A stretch of 64,000 nucleotides of DNA, from positions 1 to 64,000 of IMG/VR virus record IMGVR_UViG_3300032224_001411. One strand, given 5' to 3'. The number at the start of each line of letters is the position of its first letter. Position 1 is the stretch's first letter. This document shows positions 37,247 to 47,790 of the stretch, piece by piece. Below the pieces are notes generated by a model, which saw nothing but the letters and a program-made list of their open reading frames with translations, made no database searches and was not told where the DNA came from. Made by a program: the position numbers and the translations under genes. The stretch comes from a virus.

Positions 37247-37455
37247 GAGACATACCCTTCAGTAAGATACTCAACTAGTTTACTTAAACCCAATTCTGGG
37301 TCGTGAGCGTACTCCTTACGGACGTCGATGATAAGTTCTAAAATGCGCGTACCCTCCTGAGTGCGAACATGCTCAGAATATGCATTAATTTCGTCTACGT
37401 CTGCTTCAGAGAATGCATTATTTAGTACCAGCATGTTGTGTTCAAACTTAATCAT
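37243..37455 (-). CDS. ERERI-family small protein, diverged
   Basis: 70 residues. YSEHVRTQEGTRILELIIDVRKEYAHDPELGLSKLVEYL has the same helix spacing as the ERERI proteins. Coupled to its neighbours by overlaps of one and four bases. Confidence 0.55.
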   Translation of the reverse strand: MIKFEHNMLVLNNAFSEADVDEINAYSEHVRTQEGTRILELIIDVRKEYAHDPELGLSKLVEYLTEGYVS

Positions 37456-37601
37456 TAGTAATCCTTTTTTCTAGGTTTGTTGATCAAGTAGCGAATAATC
37501 TCATTAGCCGTAGAATACAGAATAACTAGACCAATCAAAATAAAAATAGCAAGTACCCCATACCCAAACAGCATAAGAGCAGTGTAGATAAACAGTGTCA
37601 T
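37455..37601 (-). CDS. Small membrane protein
   Basis: 48 residues. One helix MTLFIYTALMLFGYGVLAIF continuing ILIGLVIL, then a basic tail. Its stop overlaps the next start (TAATG) and its start overlaps the previous stop (ATGA). Unknown function. Confidence 0.6.
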   Translation of the reverse strand: MTLFIYTALMLFGYGVLAIFILIGLVILYSTANEIIRYLINKPRKKDY

Positions 37602-37795
37602 GTTTTTGTATCTCCTTTGATGAGTGCAATGATATCAGAAACGTCTGAAAACGCATAGTGCCATTCATCCTTGGCTTCGATTAGTGCAATGATACGCTCA
37701 CGCTCTGCGCTACGTCCAAGGTCATACTGAACTCGACCATGAGCCTTGAGTTCGAGTTCGAAGACTTCTTCCTCGGTAAATATGCGCCGGATCAT
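37598..37795 (-). CDS. ERERI-family small protein
   Basis: 65 residues. GRVQYDLGRSAERERIIALIEA carries the shared motif; the end SDIIALIKG matches the layout of 36986. Coupled by ATGA overlaps at both ends. Confidence 0.6.
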   Translation of the reverse strand: MIRRIFTEEEVFELELKAHGRVQYDLGRSAERERIIALIEAKDEWHYAFSDVSDIIALIKGDTKT

Positions 37796-37995
37796 CCGTC
37801 GTATCCGTAAGAGTAGTCTGTTTCAGACTTAGTGTAATCACAGGAATTGCATGTGGTGATGATATCTGCTTCATAGCGACCCGTCATTTCTATTGAAACG
37901 GTACAGTAGGTCAACTCCCCACAGTTTGGGCACTCCCACTCAGAGTCTTCAAACATGCCTTCATCTGGCGGGTCAATTGGTGCTTGAACTGACAT
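37792..37995 (-). CDS. Zinc-ribbon protein
   Basis: 67 residues. CPNCGELTYC and CNSCDYTKSE form a C4 ribbon after an acidic start. Start after AGGAGACATAAATT. First gene of a tightly coupled run. Confidence 0.65.
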   Translation of the reverse strand: MSVQAPIDPPDEGMFEDSEWECPNCGELTYCTVSIEMTGRYEADIITTCNSCDYTKSETDYSYGYDG

Positions 37996-38040
37996 AATTT
38001 ATGTCTCCTTGTTAGTAGTAGCTTTTTGCTACACTAAATA

Positions 38041-38250
38041 TTACTGCTCCCCAAGCATTTTGTCAAGGTCACGCATTAAACTTTTCATACGAATCTCTAC
38101 ATACTGATCTTCTAAATCTTGAAGCCTCTTTTTTAAATCCCTATCTTTACGCTCAATATCATCTAGACGTCGACGTAAATCATTAAGCTTTGCAATATTA
38201 TCAGGAGTCCAAGGGTTGTTTGGCTCAGGCTCACCCATTTGATTATTCAT
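38041..38250 (-). CDS. Coiled-coil small protein
   Basis: 69 residues. A Pro-rich start is followed by LNDLRRRLDDIERKDRDLKKRLQDLEDQYVEIR, a clear heptad coil. Start after GAGGAGGACAACA. Unknown function. Confidence 0.65.
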   Translation of the reverse strand: MNNQMGEPEPNNPWTPDNIAKLNDLRRRLDDIERKDRDLKKRLQDLEDQYVEIRMKSLMRDLDKMLGEQ

Positions 38251-38446
38251 TGTTGTCCTCCTCGTCCCATCTGTCCATAAGTTTAATCAGACCTACCATT
38301 ACTAACACATAGCCAATAAACCCGATCAAAGCAAAGATTCCTATAGCAATAGATGTCTCCGGCTTAAAGAGTGCAACAAGAAACATTGCAGATATAAAAG
38401 GGCCAAGAAATAGATGAACAAGAATAAATACATATTTACGAAGCAA
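38243..38446 (-). CDS. Two-helix membrane protein
   Basis: 67 residues, TTG start after AGAGGACCTAAAC. FILVHLFLGPFISAMFLVALF and IAIGIFALIGFIGYVLVMVGLI are the helices. Overlaps both neighbours. Unknown function. Confidence 0.6.
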   Translation of the reverse strand: MLRKYVFILVHLFLGPFISAMFLVALFKPETSIAIGIFALIGFIGYVLVMVGLIKLMDRWDEEDNNE

Positions 38447-38603
38447 GTTTAGGTCCTCTCTTTTCTGGAAGCTTCACAGGCTCAACAGCCTTTCGCTCTC
38501 CTTTAATTAGTTTGACAGCAAACCCATTCCCCATACTTACCACAGCTTCCATACGCTTTGGGTCTTTATCGAAGTTGTGTATTTCCTTAGAGACGTCGAC
38601 CAT
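38436..38603 (-). CDS. Small basic hypothetical protein
   Basis: 55 residues, MVDVSKEIHNFDKDPKRMEAVV, no motif. The start overlaps the upstream stop (TAATG). Unknown function. Confidence 0.55.
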   Translation of the reverse strand: MVDVSKEIHNFDKDPKRMEAVVSMGNGFAVKLIKGERKAVEPVKLPEKRGPKLAS

Positions 38604-38770
38604 TAGTAATTCCTATTTTCAATCTTGCTAATGATTGCGTCATATAGTTCAACAACTTCGGGGTCACTCTGATTTGACCTATCGTAACGAAGTGACTCAA
38701 CTAAAGAACGTCTCTCGTTTTCAACTCCGTTAACTAGCCCCTGCATGTAGGCACTTTCAAAATCATTCAC
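38603..38770 (-). CDS. ERERI-family small protein
   Basis: About 55 residues from a GTG at 38770 that overlaps the upstream stop region. MQGLVNGVENERRSLVESL carries a diverged form of the motif. Start uncertain; an ATG at VENERR-proximal M is an alternative. Confidence 0.5.
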   Translation of the reverse strand: MNDFESAYMQGLVNGVENERRSLVESLRYDRSNQSDPEVVELYDAIISKIENRNY

Positions 38771-38930
38771 CTTCAACCAACCCATCAATATAGATAAGCA
38801 TTCTGACTGCATCCTGAGAGAAGTTTTCATCCCAGTTATCAATCATCTTATCAATTCCAGTTCTAATACGATTTCGCTCATCTTGAATACCCTGAAAGTA
38901 TTCACTAATTTGCTCGTCCATCTCATCCAT
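38763..38930 (-). CDS. ERERI-family small protein
   Basis: 55 residues, start after AAGGAGTCCGACA, eight bases inside the previous gene. FQGIQDERNRIRTGIDKMI is the motif variant. Acidic overall. Confidence 0.55.
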   Translation of the reverse strand: MDEMDEQISEYFQGIQDERNRIRTGIDKMIDNWDENFSQDAVRMLIYIDGLVEGE

Positions 38931-39171
38931 TGTCGGACTCCTTCTCTACTTCGTAGTCTAAGTCAATACTATCAATAGCTTTCTGAAGGACGTCGACGGG
39001 GTTGATCTCAGCAGACTTAGGGTCTTCTAGGTATTCTCCCTGAAGGCTATATAGAATGTCTGCAATGCGCTCACGCTCTCGGAGCTCTCCTTCGTGCAGG
39101 ACAATACCAATAATCATCTCTTGGCTGTCTGTCATGTCTTCCAGAGTAAGTGTCCTATACTTCTTGGTCAT
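38923..39171 (-). CDS. ERERI-family small protein, leaderless
   Basis: 82 residues. MIIGIVLHEGELRERERIADILYSLQ has the motif. TGGTAAAGT ends six bases before the ATG. It is the first gene after the shared promoter cassette at 39265-39348. Confidence 0.6.
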   Translation of the reverse strand: MTKKYRTLTLEDMTDSQEMIIGIVLHEGELRERERIADILYSLQGEYLEDPKSAEINPVDVLQKAIDSIDLDYEVEKESDNG

Positions 39172-39226
39172 ACCTCTACTTTACCACGAGATATCTTGAA
39201 ACTACTTAGTAACTGAAACATCTAAC

Positions 39227-39244
39227 GAACTTCGTTCAAAGTTC
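39227..39244. promoter_or_regulatory. 18-bp palindrome with AACTTT-type site
   Basis: GAACTT-6-AAGTTC, containing AACTTTGAACGAAG on the minus strand. The same 18-mer, with one base changed, is at 25655-25672. Confidence 0.6.
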
Positions 39245-39264
39245 ATTATAACAATTTAGATTTT

Positions 39265-39348
39265 ATTATACAACGTATCATTTTGTACAGAAAAGGGCCC
39301 CCGAAGGGGCCCCAATACCTGCGTATAGACTTAAACTTAAGTTTATAC
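39265..39348 (-). promoter_or_regulatory. Promoter-operator cassette, copy 1
   Basis: Minus strand: a near-palindrome around AAACTTAAGTTT (39324-39348), a terminator, CTGTACAAAATGATAC (39275-39290), four bases, then TATAAT (39265-39270). The first and last parts recur at 54855-54924 upstream of a plus-strand gene. Confidence 0.65.
39291..39314 (-). terminator. Intrinsic terminator
   Basis: GGGGCCCC and GGGGGCCC halves form the stem, followed by TTTTCT on the minus strand. Ends the 39343 transcript inside the promoter cassette. Confidence 0.8.
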
Positions 39349-39831
39349 GGGCCAGATATAATCGTAGGTTTCAGGCCTATATCCAGGGTCTTCTTCCCAT
39401 CCAAACTGGGAATACCACTCGTATTCCTTGCTAAGTAGGGCAGTCCGGTGGCTGGAGGCAATCTCGTCAAAGAAGGACATGTCTCGAATCCAAGCAGGGG
39501 GGTCGGAGGGGTGCGATAGGAGGTCAAGCTCTTCAGCACGAATCATCGTTGCGTGAGCCTTCTCTCCGATAGTCGAGTTAAAGCCTCGACTCTTCCACTC
39601 CTTGACCATTGCTTGGATGTAGACATACAAGGCCATCTCGTGACCTCTCCACATCTTTACTGCTGGGTGATTCTTCCAACCTTTAGCAGGTCTAAAATTT
39701 CCCTGCGGGTCAAGCTCGAGAAGAACCATAAGGATCTGCCAGCCCTCAAGGGCTTGCTTGTTGAGGCGCTTGTTGTCAAGAACCTTGGCGATGTCGTCAT
39801 ACGAATCTGTGAGGGGTACGAATGTTTGCAT
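39343..39831 (-). CDS. MSMEG_6728-like repair protein
   Basis: 162 residues. MQTFVPLTDSYDDIAKVLDNKRLNKQALEGWQIL and GWKNHPAVKMWRGHEMALYVYIQAMVKEWKSRGF follow the MSMEG_6728/pyrimidine-dimer glycosylase-type family. A base-excision role is inferred from the family name only. Probably leaderless: TAGCAT ends six bases before the ATG. Confidence 0.75.
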   Translation of the reverse strand: MQTFVPLTDSYDDIAKVLDNKRLNKQALEGWQILMVLLELDPQGNFRPAKGWKNHPAVKMWRGHEMALYVYIQAMVKEWKSRGFNSTIGEKAHATMIRAEELDLLSHPSDPPAWIRDMSFFDEIASSHRTALLSKEYEWYSQFGWEEDPGYRPETYDYIWPV

Positions 39832-39851
39832 ACCCAAATGCTACACAAAGA

Positions 39852-40622
39852 CTAATCAGATGTCAAGTTAAATTCTGGACGGCGTCGATACCACTCTTCA
39901 GGGAACTTCCTGTCCCTAACCCACTGAGGGTAGTTTGCTTGCTCAAGCTCGATCTCTGTGTAGATATCTCCAGCAAGGTCATGTCCATACACCCAGCAGT
40001 GCTCAAGTGCTTCATCTACATACTCTGTCACGAGCTCCTGGTGGGCAAACCCACGAACCTTACGAATGAGGTACTGGAGGTCACCCATAGAAGTTAGGTG
40101 CCAACCACCAAAAACCTGTGGCATATAGTTCCTCTGCCAACGAACTCGGTCCAAGTCTTTTCCAGCAACGTCACCATAACGAGCAACAACAGCCGTTGGT
40201 TCATTCTTGTGGTACCAGTGGAGGCTCATGTGATACTTAGGCATAGTTAGTCCTACTGGTCCAGTAATATCTTTGATCTTGTCAAAGTCTACCCACTCGT
40301 CTGTATCACAGATTAAAACCAAGTCTTCAATTGAAGGATTGAGGCTCGCTAGTACACCACTCAGCTGAGCACGCTGGTAATAGTCATTGTCCCAAGCATT
40401 GGAAGACTTCTGAGACTGAACCTTATGGTAAATAATTTTGTCTTCAAAATCTTTAAATCGTTCGTAATTTTCTTCAAAGTAAAAAGGCTTAGGTTGATTG
40501 GCATACATGTGGTCACCCTCAACAATAACAAACTTATCGACAACGTCAGCGTATGTATTAAGGCGACCCTCGAGCATATCGAGTTCCCCACCAAATGTAA
40601 TGCAGTCATAAACCTTAGTCAT
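39852..40622 (-). CDS. GT17-like glycosyltransferase
   Basis: 256 residues. VYDCITFGGELDMLEGRLNTYADVVDKFVIVEGDHMYANQPKPFYFEEN is the typical N-terminus of family 17 N-acetylglucosaminyltransferases, with ICDTDEWVDFD as the acid metal site. Overlaps the upstream gene by eight bases. Substrate unknown. Confidence 0.8.
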   Translation of the reverse strand: MTKVYDCITFGGELDMLEGRLNTYADVVDKFVIVEGDHMYANQPKPFYFEENYERFKDFEDKIIYHKVQSQKSSNAWDNDYYQRAQLSGVLASLNPSIEDLVLICDTDEWVDFDKIKDITGPVGLTMPKYHMSLHWYHKNEPTAVVARYGDVAGKDLDRVRWQRNYMPQVFGGWHLTSMGDLQYLIRKVRGFAHQELVTEYVDEALEHCWVYGHDLAGDIYTEIELEQANYPQWVRDRKFPEEWYRRRPEFNLTSD

Positions 40623-40950
40623 TTTTAGTTTCTTCTTCTTTCTTAGCTTTTTGCCTCTGCTTATATTCTACAGCTAAATTTCCAACAGTCTGGTTTTTAT
40701 AGTGAACAGTTTTTACCATTTCTGGACGAAAACTTCTCCACGTTTCTCCACCTTTTGGCCCACCCCACACATCAATCCATTCAGCCCCCGCTGGTGTCAT
40801 AACGTGCTTGATAAATCTAAATCTTCCACGCACACCCTTAATCTTCAGTTCCGTTCCAGGAGAGACATTTCTACCGTTAATTTGCATATGGGTAGTAACA
40901 GCCCAATCATCATCTAGACGGGGTGTATTAATTTTTCTACGTCTTACCAT
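40615..40950 (-). CDS. Conserved actinophage-type protein, leaderless
   Basis: 111 residues. GRNVSPGTELKIKGVRGRFRFIKHVMTPAGAEWIDVWGGPKG...SFRPEMVKTVHYKNQ recalls a protein common in actinobacteriophages. TGCTATACT ends six bases before the ATG. Function unknown. Confidence 0.7.
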   Translation of the reverse strand: MVRRRKINTPRLDDDWAVTTHMQINGRNVSPGTELKIKGVRGRFRFIKHVMTPAGAEWIDVWGGPKGGETWRSFRPEMVKTVHYKNQTVGNLAVEYKQRQKAKKEEETKND

Positions 40951-40971
40951 GCTAGGAGTATAGCACAGAGA

Positions 40972-41003
40972 AAAACCGCCCTTGCAAGCAGAGGGGCGGT
41001 TCT
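40972..41003 (-). terminator. Intrinsic terminator
   Basis: AACCGCCC pairs with GGGCGGTT and is followed by TTTTCTC on the minus strand. Ends the 41059 gene. Confidence 0.85.
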
Positions 41004-41058
41004 AGGCTTATCCAGTAAAATACTTAAACTACTGGAGGCTCTTTTTACTCTAAAGTAG

Positions 41059-41526
41059 TTAGCTTTCTACTACCGGTGCAGTTACTTCAGGGGTTGCTAC
41101 AGCAGCGAGAGCCTTCTCTTCCTGTTTGTTCTTGGCAAACCACTTGTCAGGGTCGATGAACTTGCCATGCTTGTCAACAACAGATAGGTGGAGGTGCGCT
41201 CCTGTGACGGTTGTACCTGTTGCACCAGACAACGCAATCGTGTCGCCTCGTGAAACTTTCTGACCCTTCTTGACCTGAATTTTGGACAGGTGCAAGTAAC
41301 GGGTGTGCATACCGTCGGGGTGCTTGATTTCAATACTGATACCAGTACCGTCTTTTGCTACCTCGTCAGTGACGATTACTTCACCATCAGCACAAGCAAA
41401 TACCTTTGTACCGGTCGGGCAGTTGTAGTCCAGTCCTGGAATGGATGAACCACGCGCAACATGCGCTTTAAAATCGTCGTTAGTATCTTTAGTTTTACAA
41501 GGTGCTGAATACTTTACAAAACTCAT
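41059..41526 (-). CDS. M23-like protein, possibly inactive
   Basis: 155 residues, start after AAGAAGAATAAA. IPGLDYNCPTGTKVFACADGEV, TRYLHLSK and GAHLHLSVVDKHG are the M23 layout, but the first zinc His of HxGxD is Ile (SIPGLD). A Lys/Glu-rich tail follows. It could be a wall-binding pseudoenzyme. Confidence 0.7.
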   Translation of the reverse strand: MSFVKYSAPCKTKDTNDDFKAHVARGSSIPGLDYNCPTGTKVFACADGEVIVTDEVAKDGTGISIEIKHPDGMHTRYLHLSKIQVKKGQKVSRGDTIALSGATGTTVTGAHLHLSVVDKHGKFIDPDKWFAKNKQEEKALAAVATPEVTAPVVES

Positions 41527-41624
41527 TTTATTCTTCTTTCTAAGGGTGGATTTAGCCCTATTCAGAGCTACTATCAGTTTATCACAGCGCAAAAACCCCT
41601 ACCATATTAAGTATTTTCTAACAC

Positions 41625-41647
41625 AAAACCCCCGCCGTAGCGAGGGC
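41625..41647 (-). terminator. Intrinsic terminator
   Basis: CCCTCGC pairs with GCGGGGG across a UACG tetraloop and is followed by TTTTG on the minus strand. Confidence 0.8.
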
Positions 41648-41681
41648 CTTGAGTCGGAAGTCACGCACACCTTTTCGGCTA

Positions 41682-41813
41682 CTACTTCCTTAAGTACATT
41701 TTTAAAGCCTCGCTCACAAGTCCCCGCTGAACATACGGTACTGATTTTGCTTTGCTTCCTAATGCACCCATAAGATGACTTACTCTAGAGTGTTCAGTCT
41801 CCTTTGTTGCCAC
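41682..41813 (-). CDS. Small helical protein
   Basis: 43 residues from a GTG; VATKETEHSRVSHLMGALG then YVQRGLVSEALKMYLRK. Size and helices would suit a small DNA-binding or antitoxin-like protein. A GTGGTAGCAT -10-like element and AGGAG lie upstream, but AGGAG better serves an eight-codon ORF. Confidence 0.4.
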   Translation of the reverse strand: MATKETEHSRVSHLMGALGSKAKSVPYVQRGLVSEALKMYLRK

Positions 41814-41847
41814 CTACCATAATATAACTCCTATGCTACCACACAAA

Positions 41848-44933
<3,086 letters not shown>

Positions 44934-45325
44934 AGTTTTTGAATCCTTTCGGTTACTTGTTCAACATCATCTGGAGTCCCAAATACCTCTACTCTATAGA
45001 GAAGTGGTATCCCGAGCTTATCAGAAATAATCTCCGCAGCAAGACAATAATGCTCACCAAAGTTAGTATTTCCTGTCCCGATAACAGCTACAGCGTTGGT
45101 TCTGTTCTCAGGAATATTTAAAAATTTAATTACAGAAAGGGGCACCGCATAGGTTCCTCTACCTGCCCCATACGTCGGGAGGATCAAAACATATTTTTTG
45201 TCAACTAAAAGAGGGCTATCCGCATCCCATTTGACTGGAATTTGAGTGGCCTTTATCCCTAGCTTTTCTACGAATCGCTTTGTGTTGCCCGAGTAGTTGG
45301 AGAAATATACAATCTCCAACTAAAC

Positions 45326-45550
45326 TCACGCAGCCAGAGAAGAGATCATGTCGGGACGAAATCCAGACCAGTGCTTGTCACCAGCAATAACAACTGGAGC
45401 TGAAGCATAACCGAGAGACTTTACATACGCCATTGCTTCATCGTCTTCCGTCAAGTCGACTGTGCTAAACATAATTTCGTTCTTGTTCAATAGCTTTTTG
45501 GTGCTTTCACATTGAACGCACGATGGTGTTGTGTAGACCGTAACAGTCAT
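45326..45550 (-). CDS. nrdH: NrdH glutaredoxin-like protein
   Basis: 74 residues with CVQC at 11-14 and SAPVVIAGDKHWSGFRPDMI. Electron donor to NrdE. Start after GGGAGGTTCGAA. TTGACA-17-TAATCT lies at about 45587-45615, just past the tmRNA 3' end. Confidence 0.95.
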   Translation of the reverse strand: MTVTVYTTPSCVQCESTKKLLNKNEIMFSTVDLTEDDEAMAYVKSLGYASAPVVIAGDKHWSGFRPDMISSLAA

Positions 45551-45586
45551 TTCGAACCTCCCGGGACAGATAGAATAGATGTAAAG

Positions 45587-45615
45587 AGATTACCAGTATA
45601 TGGCTTTTATGTCAA
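45587..45615 (-). promoter_or_regulatory. Promoter of the nrdHIEF operon
   Basis: TTGACA, 17-base spacer, TAATCT on the minus strand, between the tmRNA and nrdH. Confidence 0.7.
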
Positions 45616-45623
45616 ATTGATTG

Positions 45624-45954
45624 TGGACCTGGGGGTAATCGAAACCCCGTCCAACTGCGTTCATTCTGGTCTTCTACAAGCTTAGGCAAGTTAAAAAGTG
45701 TCCCTGACCGCATGTTTTGCCAGAACGTTCAGGTAATCTCAATTTACGATACTGAGCAATCATCCTCATCTATTCAAATCTTTGACGTCCCGACGAGGAC
45801 TAGGACTTGTCAAAGTGCTTTAACAGTTTTTAGGCTGCGAGAGCGAAGGCGCTTTTAGCGTTTGCGTTTATTTTTGTGCGACACTTTTAAGAATGCACCG
45901 CAGTTTCTGCTTGCTTCATCAGACTTAAGACAGCTGTCGAATCCTGTCAGGCCC
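45624..45954 (-). ncRNA. ssrA: Phage-encoded tmRNA
   Basis: 331 bases. The ends GGGCCUG and CAGGUCC pair over seven bases with a G3-U70 wobble, the alanine identity signal. The T-arm GGGGU-UUCGAUU-ACCCC is canonical. The reading frame resumes at GCA (45865-45863) after AAUAAAC and encodes ANAKSAFALAA, then UAA at 45832-45830. FALAA matches actinobacterial degradation tags. CCA is not encoded. Confidence 0.93.
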
Positions 45955-45967
45955 TTGATATTTAGTT

Positions 45968-46096
45968 TTATACTACTACAAGACGTCGCTTCTCAGGATC
46001 AAATGTCTTAGGGCGCTTTTTATTTGCCTTGCCATTTTTTCGGTCTGAGTTACTGCCTTTAGCGGGCTTCTGTCCGCCACCTTTTCCTTTTGCCAT
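45968..46096 (-). CDS. Small basic protein, leaderless
   Basis: 42 residues, MAKGKGGGQKPAKGSNSDRKNG, Lys/Gly-rich, ending RRLVVV. TGCTATGCT ends six bases before the ATG. It stops 14 bases before the tmRNA start. Probably RNA- or DNA-binding; unproven. Confidence 0.55.
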   Translation of the reverse strand: MAKGKGGGQKPAKGSNSDRKNGKANKKRPKTFDPEKRRLVVV

Positions 46097-46166
46097 ATTT
46101 AAAGCATAGCACAAAAAATAATAAATAGTAAGTTGACAAAAAAATTATTAGTGTTATCATAAAATT

Positions 46167-46652
46167 ATGAAAGACAAACTGACACAAGAGTATGCAGCAT
46201 ACATTGCACCGCATCTCGAACTTGCGAAAAAGGCTTACGGCTCAAGGGCCACTAAGTCTCCACAGCACGATGCATCTCGTGAATATACGAGACTTCTTGT
46301 TGAGTTCTACTCTAAGGGTGGAAGTCTACTACAGCTTGCAAAAGAGCTGAATGTCACTTATGCAGGAATTAGACGTAGAGTTTTAACTGCAGAAATTCCA
46401 GCAAAAAGTAAAGGAACTAATAGCAAATCAACAGAAGCAGAAATTTCTGACGCTGCATATAGAATTAAATTTGCACGAGGATTTGCAGATATAGAAGGAG
46501 ACTCGACTGGTTACCATGAAATTGTCCTTCACATATATGAGACTGAAAAAGTTTCTTTAAACAAAATTGCAAAAGTTTTAGGTATGAGCTCTGCTAATCC
46601 GCTCTACTATGCGGTATCAAAAGCAAAACTAAGACGAGAGCAGATATTGTAA
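46167..46652 (+). CDS. HTH DNA-binding protein, leaderless
   Basis: 161 residues. FYSKGGSLLQLAKELNVTYAGIRRRVL (about 48-74) is a helix-turn-helix, and VSLNKIAKVLGMSSANPLYYAVSKAKL (about 130-155) a second. TTGACA lies 16 bases before TATCAT, which ends six bases before the ATG. It is read away from the tmRNA and may regulate this region. Confidence 0.7.
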   Translation: MKDKLTQEYAAYIAPHLELAKKAYGSRATKSPQHDASREYTRLLVEFYSKGGSLLQLAKELNVTYAGIRRRVLTAEIPAKSKGTNSKSTEAEISDAAYRIKFARGFADIEGDSTGYHEIVLHIYETEKVSLNKIAKVLGMSSANPLYYAVSKAKLRREQIL

Positions 46653-46662
46653 AAAAAGAAAG

Positions 46663-46680
46663 CCCCCTCAAATGAGGGGG
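46663..46680. terminator. Bidirectional terminator
   Basis: CCCCCTC pairs with GAGGGGG, with an A-run before and a T-run after. Shared by convergent genes 46167 and 46695. Confidence 0.85.
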
Positions 46681-46694
46681 TTTTCTTTTATTTT

Positions 46695-46958
46695 TTAGTA
46701 GTTAGACTTTTTTTGTTTTGATAGAGCTGCTTCAGCAGACGAGGCAAAGGCAATGTTGATTTCTTCCTCATCAAGAACGCCATCAACAACGTATGCACGA
46801 GCAAGTGACTCAGCAACTTCCATTACACCAACAAAGGCTGCAACGAGTGCGGACTGCCAAAGCTCAACTCCAGCAATCGATCCAGCGGCAAGAACACCGC
46901 TGACTTTGAGGATAACAAGCGCAATAGTACGCTTGAAGATTTTTTTTGTGATTTCCAT
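46695..46958 (-). CDS. Small membrane protein, holin-like
   Basis: 87 residues, start after GGGAGATTAC. IALVILKVSGVLAAGSIAGVELWQSALVAAFVGVMEVAESLARA contains two helices; acidic end. Similar layout to 32936. Tentative. Confidence 0.6.
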   Translation of the reverse strand: MEITKKIFKRTIALVILKVSGVLAAGSIAGVELWQSALVAAFVGVMEVAESLARAYVVDGVLDEEEINIAFASSAEAALSKQKKSNY

Positions 46959-47023
46959 GTAATCTCCCTAGGGTAGAGGTTTAAATGCCCTCTCCCAGGC
47001 GTACATATATATTCTACCTCAAA

Positions 47024-47335
47024 TTAGACATGTCGTCTTGCTGGAATACCAAGATTGACAAACTCTCCTCGGCGTATTTTTCTACGCTGTTTTTCAGTAG
47101 ACATACCCCAAATACCCTGCTCTTCTGGATGGTCAAGCGCATATTCTAAACAACGCTTTTGATAGGGACATGTAGAGCATATAATTTTTGCTTCTTTTTC
47201 AAAAGAATAAACAGCTCGATTTAGCATTAAGCCATCAATTGGTTCATCGCAAAAAAAGGCGTCTGGATTTGATTCAGCGCAAGGGGGAGTTCCAAATTCT
47301 GTAAAGTTTGGAAAGTCGGAAGAGAATATTTGCAT
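47024..47335 (-). CDS. whiB: WhiB-family Fe-S regulator
   Basis: 103 residues. Cys19, Cys53, Cys56 and Cys62 in the order C...CSTCPYQKRC, then the GIWGMSTEKQRRKIRRG turn and basic tail. WhiB proteins are found only in actinobacteria and their phages. It may alter host transcription. Confidence 0.92.
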   Translation of the reverse strand: MQIFSSDFPNFTEFGTPPCAESNPDAFFCDEPIDGLMLNRAVYSFEKEAKIICSTCPYQKRCLEYALDHPEEQGIWGMSTEKQRRKIRRGEFVNLGIPARRHV

Positions 47336-47372
47336 GCGTCATTTTTCTTTCTGTAGTTAGTCTTGAGCCATG

Positions 47373-47531
47373 CTAAAACCCAACACCATTGTAAATAATT
47401 GTTGGTGGGTTATAAATACGTTTTAGTAAGGTTTTACACTTAGGGCATTCAATCTGCTTTTGATCTTCAGAAATGCTCCGCTCTTCAGTGTAGATGTGTT
47501 TTTTCTCACAAATGTATTCGTATGTTGGCAT
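47373..47531 (-). CDS. FmdB-type zinc-ribbon protein
   Basis: 52 residues. MPTYEYICEKKHIYTEERSI, CPKCKTLLKRIY and IIYNGVGF follow the FmdB zinc-ribbon layout, although the first pair has only one Cys. Small regulatory or structural role unknown. Confidence 0.75.
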   Translation of the reverse strand: MPTYEYICEKKHIYTEERSISEDQKQIECPKCKTLLKRIYNPPTIIYNGVGF

Positions 47532-47562
47532 GTCCTCAGTCTATCCTCTCGTTAGTGTTATG

Positions 47563-47790
47563 TCAAATTGATAAATAAAGTGCATCAAGAGTGTCTTTAC
47601 ATTCTTTACAGACTGGGTACTTCTCTGGGTCGCGGTGGGGTACAAATATATAACCACACAAGGCCATAATTGCTGTCCCATTTACATATGCTTCAGTTAG
47701 AATAGCCGCTTCTGCAATGTGAGCAAAAACATTCTCTCCGTCTGAATCAACCGTAACTGGCGCATCTTGTATGTCAAGCTCAGCAATCAT
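47563..47790 (-). CDS. DUF3039-like protein
   Basis: 75 residues. MALCGYIFVPHRDPEKYPVCKECK follows the C...VPxRDPxxxPxCxxC pattern of DUF3039, an actinobacterial family. Start after GGAGCTTTTAA and overlapping the 47780 gene end. Confidence 0.7.
   Translation of the reverse strand: MIAELDIQDAPVTVDSDGENVFAHIAEAAILTEAYVNGTAIMALCGYIFVPHRDPEKYPVCKECKDTLDALYLSI

Noticed and set aside
45624-45954. Separate tRNA at 45624-45660
   Set aside because: The T-arm there belongs to the tmRNA, whose 5' half lies at 45954.
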